A stretch of DNA of 64,000 bases from a bacterium (GCA_919901855.1 CAKKQC010000063.1:1-64000); one strand, 5' to 3'. Counted from the stretch's first letter, positions 15,986 through 25,220 are shown. The notes: generated by a model not told the origin, from the sequence alone. Numbers and translations: made by a program.

Positions 15986-17016
15986 AAGGCATCCCGGATC
16001 GCCGCGGCCATGCCGTCGAGGGACACGACCTCGTCCACGACTCCCGCCTCGATCGCGGAACGGGCCATGCCGAAGACCGCGGAGCTGGCCTCGTCCTGGA
16101 CCAGGGTCCGGCCGCCCGCCGCCTTGAGGGCCCTCATCCCCTCGGTGCCGTCGTTGCCCATCCCCGTGAGGAGGACGCCGACCGCCTCGCCGGCGAAGGC
16201 CGCCGCCGCCGATCGCATCGTCACGTCCACGGATGGAAGGTACACGGCGCCGGCGGCTTCCCGGGCGAGGCGCACGGATATCTCCTTCCCCGAGCCCGCC
16301 ACCACCATATGCTGGTCCCCGGGAGCCAGAAGGACCTCCCCCGGAACCGTCCGGTCGCCGTGGGACGCCGCCCTCACCTTGAGGCGGGTGTGCCCCCCCA
16401 GGTGTTCCGCGAAGTGACCGACGAACGATGGAGGCATGTGCTGAACCACGAGGACGGGGACGGCCAGACCCGGCGCCAGCTTGCCCAGAAGCAGTTCGAG
16501 CGCCGCGGGTCCGCCCGTCGAACTGCCCACGACGAGAGCCCTGGCCTTCCAGCCCGGCGTCCTCGCCGCGCCCCGCGCGGCCCGGGCATCCCCCTTCGCC
16601 GGCACGAAGTGTCCGGCCGGATGCCGTCCGGCCGCCGCCCTGACCTTCCCCACCAGTTCGCCGCCGATGTCGAGAATGCCGATTGGACCCCTCGCGACCG
16701 TCTTCTCGACGAAGTCCACGGCCCCCAGCGCAAGCGCCCGGAACACGTCCCGCGCCTCCCGCCCGCCGGCCGCGCTCACGACGAGGACCGGTACGCGCGA
16801 CCGTTCCATGATTCCAGCGAGCGCCGTCAGTCCGTCCATGCGGGGCATGTCCAGGTCGAGCGTGACCACATCGGGGCGGTATTCGACCGTCCTCTCCACC
16901 GCCTCGATGCCGTCGCGGGCGGTCGCGACGACCCTGATGTCCGGCTCGGCCTCGAGCATCCTCGTCAGCGCCTTGCGGGCGAACGCCGAGTCGTCGGCGA
17001 CCAGCACCCGGATCAC
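15982..17016 (-). CDS. cheB: Chemotaxis response regulator / receptor methylesterase CheB
   Basis: The 344-residue protein has an N-terminal receiver domain (acidic Asp8-Asp9, phospho-acceptor Asp54 in TLDLDMP) and a C-terminal methylesterase. The catalytic serine lies in VGSSTGGP (about 165-166), and QHMPPSF and LTGMGNDGTEGM carry the other active-site elements. Phosphorylation by CheA should activate receptor demethylation. The GTG start is 34 bases after the MCP stop, and the 3' end overlaps cheR. Gene order MCP-cheB-cheR indicates a self-contained signalling unit. Confidence 0.95.
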   Translation of the reverse strand: MIRVLVADDSAFARKALTRMLEAEPDIRVVATARDGIEAVERTVEYRPDVVTLDLDMPRMDGLTALAGIMERSRVPVLVVSAAGGREARDVFRALALGAVDFVEKTVARGPIGILDIGGELVGKVRAAAGRHPAGHFVPAKGDARAARGAARTPGWKARALVVGSSTGGPAALELLLGKLAPGLAVPVLVVQHMPPSFVGHFAEHLGGHTRLKVRAASHGDRTVPGEVLLAPGDQHMVVAGSGKEISVRLAREAAGAVYLPSVDVTMRSAAAAFAGEAVGVLLTGMGNDGTEGMRALKAAGGRTLVQDEASSAVFGMARSAIEAGVVDEVVSLDGMAAAIRDAL

Positions 17017-17050
17017 GAGGTCCTCCGACCCGACGGCAAGCCGCCTCCCG

Positions 17051-18697
17051 TCATCCGCCCGGACCCAGATCGAACTTCGCGACGAGCTGGCGCATGTCCT
17101 CGGTCTGCCGCGCGAGCTCGTGCGTCGCGACCGAAATCTGGCCGGTGGCGGAGGAGCTGTTCCTCGCCGCGGTCGCGATGTTCTCCACGTTCCTCGAGAT
17201 GTCCTCGGCCGCTCTGGACTGCTCCTCGGTCGCCGCGGCGATCTGTTGGACCATACCCGTCACCCGATCCGCGCTCGCGACGATAGCCTCGAGGTTCTCC
17301 CGGGCGCCGCGGGCGAGATCCTGGCCCTTGAGGACCTGCTGCGCGACCTCGCGGATGGACTCGACAGCCCGCTCCGATTCCTCCCTGATCGTCTCGATCG
17401 TGCCCCTGATCTCCTTGGTGGAGCCGGAAGTCATCGCGGCGAGGCTCTTGATCTCGTCGGCAACCACGGCGAACCCTCTCCCGTGTTCGCCGGCCCGGGC
17501 GGCCTCGATGGCGGCGTTGCACGCTAGGATGCGGGTCTGGTGCGTTATCTCGTCGATCGCCCGGGTGATGCCGTCGATCTGGGCCGACCGCTTCTCGAAC
17601 TCCTTGATCGGCGCGGCGGCGGCGGATGCCGCCGCCGCAATCCTGTCCATCCCCCCCGTCAGCCCGGCCACGGATTCCTTCCCCTTCAGGGCCACCCCGT
17701 TCGCCTCCCGGGAGCTCTCGGAAACGCTCTCGGCATTGCGGGCGACCCCGATGATCGTCGAGGACATCTCCTCGGTGGACGCCGCCACCTGGGTGGTCTG
17801 GGAGGCCTGTCCTTCGGCCGCCCTGCCCAATTGATCCGCGGCGGCCGAGATCTCGTGGGCTGCGGTCGCGACGTGACCGCTGGCGCTGGATACGCGAGCG
17901 ATGATATCCCGCAGGCTCGCGACCATGCGGTTGAACGCGTCGTCCAGCACGCCGATCTCGTCGCCGCTTTCCGACTCGATGTGCCCGTCGGCCAGGTTGC
18001 CCTCCGCCACCCGCTCGGCCCCCACGATCAGCCGCCGGAGGCGCCGGGTAACCAGCCAGGCCACGATCGCGTAGGCCAAGACCAGCATCGCCGCGACTCC
18101 CAGCAAGCTCACGAGTATGCTGGCCGCCGTGCTGGCGGCGATCTCCCGGTAGACGCCGGTCAGGGACTGCCTGATCATGATCACCCCGAGCACCTTCCGG
18201 GCGGTCCCGTGGCACCTGACGCACCGGCCGTCCGCGATCACGGGCCGGACGACGGTCAGCCAGCGATCCTGCCCTCCAGCCTCCTCCAGCACCGTCTCGT
18301 CGCCCGCCGCCAGCGCCGCCCCGACCGCCCGGCGCGCGCCCTCGTCCCCGGCGACTCGAGCTATCGGGGCGCCCGCGGCTCCAGGGCGGGAGGTGAACGC
18401 GACCACCTGCTTCGGATCGAGGATGTGGATCTCGAGGCCCGGAGTCCCCCGCCCGATGGCCGCGAGCGAGGCCTGCACCTCGTCGCGGTCTCCCGTCACC
18501 ATCGCCAGTCTCACGTTCCCGATCACGCTTGTGGCCAGAACCGCCCCCCCGGCACGGCTGACGGCCAGCACGTGCGCCCGCTCGCGGACGTTGCCGATCC
18601 ACGTGACGACCGCCATGGCGACGAGGAGCACGCCGCCAAGGGGAATCATGACCTTCATGTCCAGACGTCCCTCGATCCATCTCAGCATCCGGTTCAT
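17051..18697 (-). CDS. Methyl-accepting chemotaxis protein with periplasmic CxxCH heme-binding sensor
   Basis: The 548-residue receptor has TM1 at about 17-35, a periplasmic domain of ~150 residues, TM2 at about 190-215, a HAMP domain (about 217-270) and a long signalling helix bundle whose tip reads [23 protein letters not shown]. Just before TM2 lies CVRCH (159-163), the c-type heme attachment motif, in a context (RPVIADG before, GVIMIRQSL after) seen in heme-containing sensor kinases and MCPs. The receptor therefore probably senses redox state, NO, CO or O2 through covalent heme. Cytochrome c maturation genes must lie elsewhere. It is flanked by cheW and cheB in one operon. Confidence 0.93.
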   Translation of the reverse strand: MNRMLRWIEGRLDMKVMIPLGGVLLVAMAVVTWIGNVRERAHVLAVSRAGGAVLATSVIGNVRLAMVTGDRDEVQASLAAIGRGTPGLEIHILDPKQVVAFTSRPGAAGAPIARVAGDEGARRAVGAALAAGDETVLEEAGGQDRWLTVVRPVIADGRCVRCHGTARKVLGVIMIRQSLTGVYREIAASTAASILVSLLGVAAMLVLAYAIVAWLVTRRLRRLIVGAERVAEGNLADGHIESESGDEIGVLDDAFNRMVASLRDIIARVSSASGHVATAAHEISAAADQLGRAAEGQASQTTQVAASTEEMSSTIIGVARNAESVSESSREANGVALKGKESVAGLTGGMDRIAAAASAAAAPIKEFEKRSAQIDGITRAIDEITHQTRILACNAAIEAARAGEHGRGFAVVADEIKSLAAMTSGSTKEIRGTIETIREESERAVESIREVAQQVLKGQDLARGARENLEAIVASADRVTGMVQQIAAATEEQSRAAEDISRNVENIATAARNSSSATGQISVATHELARQTEDMRQLVAKFDLGPGG

Positions 18698-18709
18698 CCT
18701 TTCGAGGGG

Positions 18710-19111
18710 CTAGGAGCCCCGGCTCGTTTCCACGAATATCCCCGCGGCCTCCACGGCCCCTTCCAGATCGAGCGGAAGAAGGGGTCCCGCCCGCCCCGCC
18801 TCCACCGCGTCCAGGACACCTTCGACCCCGTCGGCCTCCACGCACACGGAACCTCGTGCCGTCGTCGCCACAATCCCGACCCGCGGGCCGCCGCCCGGCG
18901 GTGGACCAGCCTCGTGCAACTCCGGCAGACCACGCAGGTCCGTACATGCCACGATCCGGCCGCGATGGTTCAGCAGGCCGCGAAGCGCTGCGGGAGCGCC
19001 GGGAACGGGAGTCACCGCGGCACCCTCGATCACTTCCTCGACCCGGGACGCCGGCAGGCCGAAACGCCTGCCCCCCAGCGTGAACACGAAGTGGTGCTCG
19101 TCCTGCTCCAT
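18710..19111 (-). CDS. cheW: CheW-like coupling protein
   Basis: This ~133-residue single CheW domain would link the receptor to CheA. It shows the FTLGGRRFGLPASRVEEVI start and LRGLLNHRGRIVACTDLRGLPEL core typical of the two SH3-like barrels. The ATG at 19111 is preferred because GGGAC lies about 8 bases upstream; a TTG at 19117 overlapping the cheA stop as TTGA is the alternative. It sits between cheA and the heme MCP, so it is likely dedicated to that receptor. Confidence 0.9.
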   Translation of the reverse strand: MEQDEHHFVFTLGGRRFGLPASRVEEVIEGAAVTPVPGAPAALRGLLNHRGRIVACTDLRGLPELHEAGPPPGGGPRVGIVATTARGSVCVEADGVEGVLDAVEAGRAGPLLPLDLEGAVEAAGIFVETSRGS

Positions 19112-19113
19112 GG

Positions 19114-21147
19114 TCAAGTCCCGCGTGCCCGCGCGGCGAGCGCGGCGACCTCGAGGAGTTCACCGCCCCCAGCCGACCCTCGATCGACCACGTCCAGGAC
19201 GCGGTCTACCGCCAGTCCCACGTCGCCGCCGCCGCTCCCGCAAACCAGAACATCGAGGTCGGCCACCGTACCCGCGTCGGAAGCACCGGACCGGCCCACG
19301 AACACGAGCGGAATCCGGCCGCCGCCGACCAACCCCGTCCCGGTCGCCCCCGTTCTCGTTACGTCCGATCCGCGGCATCTGGCGATTCTGTCGACGGACA
19401 GCAGGGGCACCACGGCCCGCCGGCCGCCGCCGATCTCGACGAGGATTACGCGGCCCCCGCCCCCCGGCGCATCCCCCTCGGCATCGCCACGCGGCAACGT
19501 GCCCCCCGCGGCGGACTCCGCGCCGGGCGGAGCGATGCCGTTGACATCGACGATCAGTGCCACGGCGCCGTCGGACATGATGGTTGCCCCGGAGAAGCAG
19601 GGACCCAGCGGCGGCCGGCCCTCGACCGGCTGCATCACGATCTCCTCTCCGTCCACGACCTCGTCCACGACGATCCCGAATGACGCCCCGCCGGACCGGA
19701 CCAGCACGACGTGAACCGGACCGTCCGTCTCCCGGAAGTCCCGTTCCCCCTCGCACCCCAGCACCAACCCAAGTCGCAGGAGCAGGAACGCGTGTCCGCG
19801 GTTCTCGATCACGCGGGCGCTCCCTCTCGTGCCGATGGCCGCCCTCGCGTCCGCCGGACTCAGGCGGAGGACGCGGACGACCGCGGACTCCGGAAGGACG
19901 TACCGGGCCCCCGCGGCCGTCACCACGAGCGCGCGCATGGTCGCGATCGCGGCCGGCAACCGCATTCGCACCGTGGTTCCCGCGCCCCGGACGCTCTCGA
20001 TCTCGACGTCCCCCCCCACCCGCTGAACGGCGCTCATGACGACATCCATGCCGACCCCCCTCCCCGACAGGCTCGTGACCTTCGCGGCGGTCGAGAAGCC
20101 GGGCAGGAACACCAGCCGAAGCGCGTCCTGCCCGGAGAGACCGGACGCCACCTCCGGCAGGATGAGTCCCAGGTCGAGCGCCTTTTTCTTCAACCGGTCC
20201 GGATCGATCCCCGCGCCGTCGTCCGCGACCTCGATGCAGACCCGGTCCTCTGAATGGAACGCCCGGAGCGTCACGGTTCCCTCGGAGTACTTGCCGTGCT
20301 CCCGGCGGAATTCGGGAGTCTCGATTCCGTGGTCCACGGCGTTGCGTACCAGGTGGGTCAGGGGATCCTTGATCCTCTCGAGCAGGACGCGGTCAAGCCC
20401 CGTCTCCGCTCCCTCGAGAACCAGCCGCACCTCCTTGCCGCACTGCGCCGCCAGGTCCCGGACGACCCGAGGGAACGCGCTCCACAACCTTCCGACCCGG
20501 CCCAGCCGGAGCCTTCCGATCTCGGCGTTGATCCCGCGGACGGCAGCGTCGAGATCCCGGAAAGCGGAGTCGGTTGCCGGATTACCCCCGGGCGGTACCG
20601 TCCCCCGGGCGCGCCTGGACGACTTTACGAGGTCCGCGCCGTATCCCGCCATCCGGTCCACCGCCCGGACGTCGACGCGCAACCTGGACTCGGGCGGAGG
20701 CGAGATCGCGGAGGCGCCCCCAGGGGGTCCGCCCGGAGGCACGGATTCGCTGGCGGGGGCCCCGCCGCGCGCTCCGGCCCGGGCGAGGCGAGCCAGGAGA
20801 TCGAGAAGCCTGGCGTGGTCCGCGTCACCCTCGCCGCCGGACGCCCGGACGACCCCAAGTCCGCCCCGGACGGCGTCGAGGAGAGCCAGGAGCGCTCCCG
20901 TCGTCTCGCGGGCCGCCACGGAGCCGTCCCGCACCGCGGCGAGCAGGTCCTCCCCCGCGTGCGCGAGCGCCTCGAGGCGGGCGAATCCGACGATGCCGCA
21001 CGACCCCTTGAGCGTGTGCAACGCCCGGAAAGCGGACGCGATGCCCTCCCGGTTGGCCGGGTCCCGTTCCAGCAGGAGCAGGTCCCGTTCCAATTCCGCC
21101 AGCAATTCATCCGCTTCCGCGAGGAAGTCGCGCACTAGATCATCCAT
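19114..21147 (-). CDS. cheA: Chemotaxis histidine kinase CheA
   Basis: This 677-residue kinase has an N-terminal Hpt domain (phosphoryl His44 in RALHTLKGSCG), a Pro/Gly-rich linker and the dimerisation/ATPase core (N-box HLVRNAVDHGIE, G1 DDGAGID, PGFST, G2 GRGVGMD). A CheW-like regulatory region follows, and the last ~130 residues resemble a second, weaker CheW-like unit. No P2 CheY-binding domain or receiver domain is obvious. The ATG at 21147 is chosen over an upstream open frame because the Hpt domain begins here and AGGGAG precedes it. It leads the operon cheA-cheW-mcp-cheB-cheR and is divergent from cheY. Confidence 0.95.
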   Translation of the reverse strand: MDDLVRDFLAEADELLAELERDLLLLERDPANREGIASAFRALHTLKGSCGIVGFARLEALAHAGEDLLAAVRDGSVAARETTGALLALLDAVRGGLGVVRASGGEGDADHARLLDLLARLARAGARGGAPASESVPPGGPPGGASAISPPPESRLRVDVRAVDRMAGYGADLVKSSRRARGTVPPGGNPATDSAFRDLDAAVRGINAEIGRLRLGRVGRLWSAFPRVVRDLAAQCGKEVRLVLEGAETGLDRVLLERIKDPLTHLVRNAVDHGIETPEFRREHGKYSEGTVTLRAFHSEDRVCIEVADDGAGIDPDRLKKKALDLGLILPEVASGLSGQDALRLVFLPGFSTAAKVTSLSGRGVGMDVVMSAVQRVGGDVEIESVRGAGTTVRMRLPAAIATMRALVVTAAGARYVLPESAVVRVLRLSPADARAAIGTRGSARVIENRGHAFLLLRLGLVLGCEGERDFRETDGPVHVVLVRSGGASFGIVVDEVVDGEEIVMQPVEGRPPLGPCFSGATIMSDGAVALIVDVNGIAPPGAESAAGGTLPRGDAEGDAPGGGGRVILVEIGGGRRAVVPLLSVDRIARCRGSDVTRTGATGTGLVGGGRIPLVFVGRSGASDAGTVADLDVLVCGSGGGDVGLAVDRVLDVVDRGSAGGGELLEVAALAARARGT

Positions 21148-21205
21148 GTCCCTGCTCTCCCTCAGGTCGGCGCCTGTCCGGCCGCATCCGCCGCGCTGAT
21201 ACTGG

Positions 21206-21211
21206 TATACT
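21206..21211 (+). promoter_or_regulatory. -10 box TATACT of cheY
   Basis: TATACT lies in the 100-base gap between divergent cheA and cheY. The predicted transcript starts near 21218, just before the tiny upstream ORF and 30 bases before the cheY start. No good -35 box is visible. Confidence 0.5.
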
Positions 21212-21221
21212 CCACACACAA

Positions 21222-21251
21222 ATGAAGGTTCAAGGAGTGTTGCCGACGTGA
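21222..21251 (+). CDS. Nine-residue upstream ORF overlapping the cheY start
   Basis: ATG at 21222 opens a nine-codon ORF (peptide MKVQGVLPT). Its TGA stop overlaps the cheY GTG as GTGA, and the ATG is 10 bases after the TATACT box. The cheY ribosome site AAGGAG lies inside it. Translation of this minigene could couple to cheY initiation; a chance ORF is possible. Confidence 0.3.
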   Translation: MKVQGVLPT

Positions 21252-21625
21252 GCGACCGGTTTCGCGTTCTCGTGGTCGACGACTCGGATTTCCAGCGCGC
21301 GGTCACGATCAAGCGGCTCGAGGGGACGGAGTTCGACGTGGCGGGGGAGGCCCGGGGCGGCGCCGAGGCCGTGGCCATGTACGGCCCGCTGGCCCCGAAC
21401 GTGGTCCTCCTCGACGTGGTCATGGCCGACCAGAACGGGCTGGTCACGCTCCGTCAGATCGTGACCGCGGACCCCGACGCCAGGGTCCTGATGCTGAGCT
21501 CGATGGGAACCGAGGACGTCCTGCGGGAATGCGCGGCGGCCGGGGCCGCCGGGTTCATCCTGAAACCCGTCCAGAAGGAGCAGTTGGTCCAGGCTCTCAG
21601 GTCGGCTGTCCGGCCCCGTCCGTAG
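21248..21625 (+). CDS. cheY: CheY-like single-domain response regulator
   Basis: This 125-residue receiver has Asp11-Asp12, the phospho-acceptor Asp56 in VVLLDVVM, Ser84/Ser85 at the switch position and Lys106 in ILKPVQ. The GTG start is supported by AAGGAG ten bases upstream. It is probably phosphorylated by the adjacent CheA. The output is unknown, since no flagellar motor gene is present; pilus motility or another process is possible. The CheX-like gene, its likely phosphatase, is convergent two bases away. Confidence 0.95.
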   Translation: MSDRFRVLVVDDSDFQRAVTIKRLEGTEFDVAGEARGGAEAVAMYGPLAPNVVLLDVVMADQNGLVTLRQIVTADPDARVLMLSSMGTEDVLRECAAAGAAGFILKPVQKEQLVQALRSAVRPRP

Positions 21626-21626
21626 C

Positions 21627-22484
21627 TCAGCCGTTGGTTTCGAAGTGTAGAACCACGGAAAAGAGCCCGCTGGGGCTCTCGAAATCGACGCGGACCGCCA
21701 CCGGCGGAAACGGCCCGGCCCTCCCGGCCTGCTCGCATTGCGGCGGCCTCGGCACCGCCACCCCCTTGCCGGAGGGCATGTCGCCGCAGAATCTCCCGAC
21801 GACCACGTTCACGAACTCGGACACCGCGTCGAGCACGACGCCGTCCAGCTCGACCCGTTCGGCGTCCGTCATCGCCTTCGCGATCGCGTGAAGCACCGTC
21901 GAGCGCGCGTGGAAGGCGTAGACGAACCGCGCCACGCCGCCGACCTCCTGGAAGAACACGTACTCGGACTCCGGCCTCTTCATCTCGAACGCGACGACCG
22001 ACTCCACCTTCGCCTTCTCCCCCACCAGGCCCTCGTACACGCTCGCGGTCCGTGCGATCGCGGGCCCCACCACGTCGGCGTGCGGAACCGAGGCGATCGT
22101 ATCCGCCACCGAAGTTTCCTGCGACCTGCGCTCCCGGTGGTACTCCCTGAGGAGAAGATCGAGACGTTCCCCCGGTAGGTGCCCCCGCTCAACGAGGATC
22201 TCGCCGACGAACCCGCGAGTGGCCGCCTGGGACTTGATGAGGTCCATCGCCTGCTGCCTGGACAGGAGGCCCCGCTCGACCGCCAGCGCCCAGAACGATG
22301 CCCCCGTCTTCGCGCACTCCCGCTGGATTTCGGTTGCCTGCGCCGCGGTCATGAGGCGGCTCTCCATGGCCAGAAGTCCGAACGGCATGGACCGGGCCTT
22401 CTGCACCGCCAGCGCGTCGCGGAGCGCTTCCATCGTTACATGGCTCTTGTCGACCAGGAACTGTCCGAAGAAACTTGCGACCAA
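21627..22484 (-). CDS. CheX/CheC-like chemotaxis protein with a novel N-terminal half
   Basis: The 285-residue protein ends in a CheX-like domain, with LDGVVLDAVSEFVNVVVGRF near residues 210-230 resembling the ELxN phosphatase helix of CheX/CheC. CheX dephosphorylates CheY. Here the helix has the Glu and the Asn, so activity is plausible. The first ~110 residues contain two related helical segments (around ALRDALAVQKA and LLSRQQAMDLIKSQ) like those in the N-terminal domains of GspE/PilB-type ATPases, a link to pili worth noting. The TTG start (22484) is supported by a strong GGAGGTG site six bases upstream. It converges on cheY. Confidence 0.75.
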   Translation of the reverse strand: MVASFFGQFLVDKSHVTMEALRDALAVQKARSMPFGLLAMESRLMTAAQATEIQRECAKTGASFWALAVERGLLSRQQAMDLIKSQAATRGFVGEILVERGHLPGERLDLLLREYHRERRSQETSVADTIASVPHADVVGPAIARTASVYEGLVGEKAKVESVVAFEMKRPESEYVFFQEVGGVARFVYAFHARSTVLHAIAKAMTDAERVELDGVVLDAVSEFVNVVVGRFCGDMPSGKGVAVPRPPQCEQAGRAGPFPPVAVRVDFESPSGLFSVVLHFETNG

Positions 22485-22563
22485 TGCCCACCTCCCGTGA
22501 AAGCTGGGTCATTATCACATACGCCGGCCGGCCCCCGCCAGACGAGCACCGGATTCCGGATCG

Positions 22564-23088
22564 CTACCGCCGCCCGCGCCCGGCCGCGCCCGCGGGCGAT
22601 CCGGCTGCGTCCCGCAGCGCCTTCACGGTCCCGGCCTTGCCCGCGTAGCCTTCGAGGGTCACGGGTTTCCGTCCCGGCCGGACGACCACGAGCGTCGGGA
22701 ACGCCTTGATGCCGAACTTCTTCTGGAGGGCCTCGATGTCGGCGGGGTTCTTCCCCTCCTCACGCGAGCGGTCGATGACCCGGACGGGGACAAAGGCGGC
22801 GTTGATGAAGGCGGCCGCCTCCGCATCGCCAAAGACCTCCTTCCCCATCCGCCGGCACGGCGGGCACCATGCCGCCGTGAAGTCGTAGAGCAGGGGCCTG
22901 CCGGCCCGCTTCGCATCCGCCTCGGCTCCCGCGATCGCGTGCCAGGACACGAGATCCGTCGCCGCCACAGGATGGACGGTCTCCCATGCCCGCAGCCCGA
23001 TCCGGGCCGCCAGCAGGCCCCCGGCCAGCCAGAAAAGGATCGCGGGGACGCGCCGCGACGATCCCTTCGGCGCGTCAGGATCCGGCAT
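22564..23088 (-). CDS. Membrane-anchored thioredoxin-like protein
   Basis: The 174-residue protein has one N-terminal membrane helix (about 15-32) followed by a thioredoxin fold with AAWCPPCRRM as the CxxC active site and a cis-Pro in KAFPTLVVV. The topology places the active site outside the cytoplasm. It resembles DsbD-gamma/TlpA-type reductants that deliver electrons to periplasmic targets such as apocytochrome c or disulfides. It overlaps the ABC permease by 14 bases at the end of the prepilin-ABC operon. Confidence 0.88.
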   Translation of the reverse strand: MPDPDAPKGSSRRVPAILFWLAGGLLAARIGLRAWETVHPVAATDLVSWHAIAGAEADAKRAGRPLLYDFTAAWCPPCRRMGKEVFGDAEAAAFINAAFVPVRVIDRSREEGKNPADIEALQKKFGIKAFPTLVVVRPGRKPVTLEGYAGKAGTVKALRDAAGSPAGAAGRGRR

Positions 23089-23791
23089 AGGACAGCTCCT
23101 TGCGGTTCAGCCACCAGACGGCGACGGCGAGCGCGAGCGTCACCGTGGACAGGTACCCGACCGGTCCGGACCAGGTGAAACCGCCTCCGCCGAAGAGGGG
23201 TCCCAGGTCGAGCGCGGGCAGCATGAACGACGTGACCTCACCTCCGCCCAAGGTGACGGCCGTCCACTGCTTCCACTGGCCCAGCAGCCCCAGCAGAGTG
23301 CCCCCCAGCCACGTGAACATCATCACGGACATCTCCTTCGCACCCGGCACGAGTGCGGAGAACATGACCACCACGGCCGACGCCCCGAACGCCCGGAAGA
23401 CGGCCTCGAGCACCTGCCGGACCAGGGCCACGGCCTCGACCGGATGCCCCCGCCAACCCGCGATGGCGGCAATGGCCACGGCCTGCACGGCGAGCACGCC
23501 GGCCGTCGCGCACGCGAGCGCGATCCACTTGCTGAAGACGTATTCCGATCGGGACACGGGCCGCGACAGGACGAGGAGGATCGTGCCCGACGACACCTCC
23601 TCGCCGATCACGCCGGCCCCGACGAGCCAGATCAGGAGGGCGTTCATCCACATGCTCGAGAAGCTGTCCGTGCCCGCCGGAAGCAGGCCCGCCCACAGGA
23701 GCGGCATGCCGAACAGGATGACGAGGCTGAACCAGCGCCCGCGCCCCGCCATCCGCTCGCGCAGCGTCGTTCGCACGATAGTCCAGTTCAC
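23075..23791 (-). CDS. ABC-2 type transporter permease
   Basis: This 238-residue integral membrane protein has six predicted helices and the ABC-2 pattern, including a GVIGEEVSSGTILLVLSRPVSR coupling loop near residues 60-82. It pairs with the ATPase directly upstream through a GTGA overlap. ABC-2 exporters move lipids, polysaccharides or drugs, or help cofactor insertion (NosFY). The neighbouring membrane thioredoxin suggests an envelope-assembly role, but the cargo is unknown. Confidence 0.85.
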   Translation of the reverse strand: MNWTIVRTTLRERMAGRGRWFSLVILFGMPLLWAGLLPAGTDSFSSMWMNALLIWLVGAGVIGEEVSSGTILLVLSRPVSRSEYVFSKWIALACATAGVLAVQAVAIAAIAGWRGHPVEAVALVRQVLEAVFRAFGASAVVVMFSALVPGAKEMSVMMFTWLGGTLLGLLGQWKQWTAVTLGGGEVTSFMLPALDLGPLFGGGGFTWSGPVGYLSTVTLALAVAVWWLNRKELSYAGS

Positions 23792-24717
23792 GCCGCGCCT
23801 CCGGGCCCCTCGAGGAAGAGCCGCTCGAGCCGGCCGGTCTCCGGCACCGCCTCGATGATCCGCACCCCCGCCCCCACGAGAGCCGCGAGGACCTTCGCGG
23901 CCGCCTCGTCGTCAGGCACCTCGACCCGGAGCGACGTCTCCGTGCTCCCGGCCAGCGATCCGCCCGCCGCCGCCACCACCCGGCCGGGATCGACGCCCGC
24001 CGGCACCGGCGCAGCCGTCCTGATCAGCAGGACCCGGGCGGCACTGGCGCCCGCCGCCGGCACCTCGACCGACTCCACCCGGCCGTCCTTCACGAAGGCC
24101 ACGCGCGTGCAGAGCCGTTCGACCTGCTCGAGCTGGTGGGAGTTGATGACTACGGTCGTCCCCCGCCGGGCGAGGTCGTCCACGATCCGGCGGGCCATGA
24201 TCGCCCCGACGGGGTCCATGCCCGAAGTGGGCTCGTCGAGATACAGGTACCGGGGCCGGGCGACGAGCGCCTGCGCGAGCCCGAGCCGCTGGAGCATGCC
24301 GCGGGAATAGGCCTTGACCTTCTTGGCCGCGTCCTCCGCCGTCAGCCCCACCTGCTCCAGCAGGCCGGCGACCTCGCCGTCGCGCGCCGCGTCCGGCTGG
24401 AGCGCGAGCGCATGGTGGTAGCGCAGGAAATCGCGCCCGCTCATCCACCGGTCGAACATGAGCCTCTCCGGCAGGTACCCCGTGATCGCATGAACGCCAA
24501 GGTCGTCCGGCGACCGGCCGTCCACCGCCACGGTCCCGGAGTCCGGCCGCAGGAGGCCGAGCATGCACCCCATGAGCGTGGTCTTGCCCGCGCCGTTGGG
24601 GCCGATGACGCCGAAGACCTCGCCGGGCCGGATCTCGAGCGAGACGCCGTCGAGCGCGCGCACCTTCCCTCCACGGTAGGTCTTGGTAAGCGATTCGACG
24701 ACGATGCCGGCGGTCAC
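23788..24717 (-). CDS. ABC transporter ATP-binding protein
   Basis: The ~309-residue ATPase has all motifs: Walker A GPNGAGKTT, Q-loop region with YLPERL (Glu in place of the usual Gln-containing segment, as in NosF/CcmA-like subfamilies), signature YSRGMLQRLGLAQ, Walker B YLYLDEPTSGMDP and switch INSHQ. A C-terminal ~95-residue extension follows. The GTG at 24717 is preferred; TTG at 24732 is possible. It lies 17 bases after the prepilin stop and is coupled to the permease by GTGA. Confidence 0.9.
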   Translation of the reverse strand: MTAGIVVESLTKTYRGGKVRALDGVSLEIRPGEVFGVIGPNGAGKTTLMGCMLGLLRPDSGTVAVDGRSPDDLGVHAITGYLPERLMFDRWMSGRDFLRYHHALALQPDAARDGEVAGLLEQVGLTAEDAAKKVKAYSRGMLQRLGLAQALVARPRYLYLDEPTSGMDPVGAIMARRIVDDLARRGTTVVINSHQLEQVERLCTRVAFVKDGRVESVEVPAAGASAARVLLIRTAAPVPAGVDPGRVVAAAGGSLAGSTETSLRVEVPDDEAAAKVLAALVGAGVRIIEAVPETGRLERLFLEGPGGAA

Positions 24718-24734
24718 GTCAGCGGCCCGCAATC

Positions 24735-25211
24735 TCAGTACCCGTAGGTTGAGTACGCGATCGCCTTGCTGTCGGTGGCGGAGGAGTTCACGAAGAGGTG
24801 CCCGTTCTTCGGGTTGTACCGCCAGCCCCTGCCGGTGGACGTGATGACCTCGTCCGTGGTGTACAGGACGGCGGTGCCCGACGGACTCTCGGCGAGCCCG
24901 CTGCCGATTCCCGCATGCGACGCCTTGACGGGCGGAAGCACCTCCAGGTAGCGGGAGAAGCCGTTGGCCGGTACGGGCTCGATCGAAACGGGAAAATCCC
25001 CTCCCTCCTCGGAGTGATAGAGCGCTATGGCCCCGCGGATGGACGCGATCGTGGCTCGCGTCGTCGATTCGCGGGAACGCTCGATCATGAGGGCAAACTT
25101 CGGGATGGCCATCGCCGCCAGGACCCCGATGATGGCCACGACGATCATGAGCTCGATGAGGGTGAATCCCGTTTCGCCCCGCCGCCGCGACTCCCGTCCA
25201 TGCCGATTCAT
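24735..25211 (-). CDS. Type IV pilin / GspG-like prepilin
   Basis: The 158-residue protein has a short basic leader and the prepilin peptidase site G|FTLIELMIVVAIIGVLAA, followed by the long N-terminal helix and a small C-terminal head. It could be a pilus or type II secretion pseudopilin subunit; no assembly genes are adjacent. The ATG at 25211 has no ribosome site; TATGAT lies 9 bases upstream, so the transcript is nearly leaderless. It leads the ABC/thioredoxin operon, which may be involved in surface assembly. Confidence 0.92.
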   Translation of the reverse strand: MNRHGRESRRRGETGFTLIELMIVVAIIGVLAAMAIPKFALMIERSRESTTRATIASIRGAIALYHSEEGGDFPVSIEPVPANGFSRYLEVLPPVKASHAGIGSGLAESPSGTAVLYTTDEVITSTGRGWRYNPKNGHLFVNSSATDSKAIAYSTYGY

Positions 25212-25220
25212 CAGGTGCCG

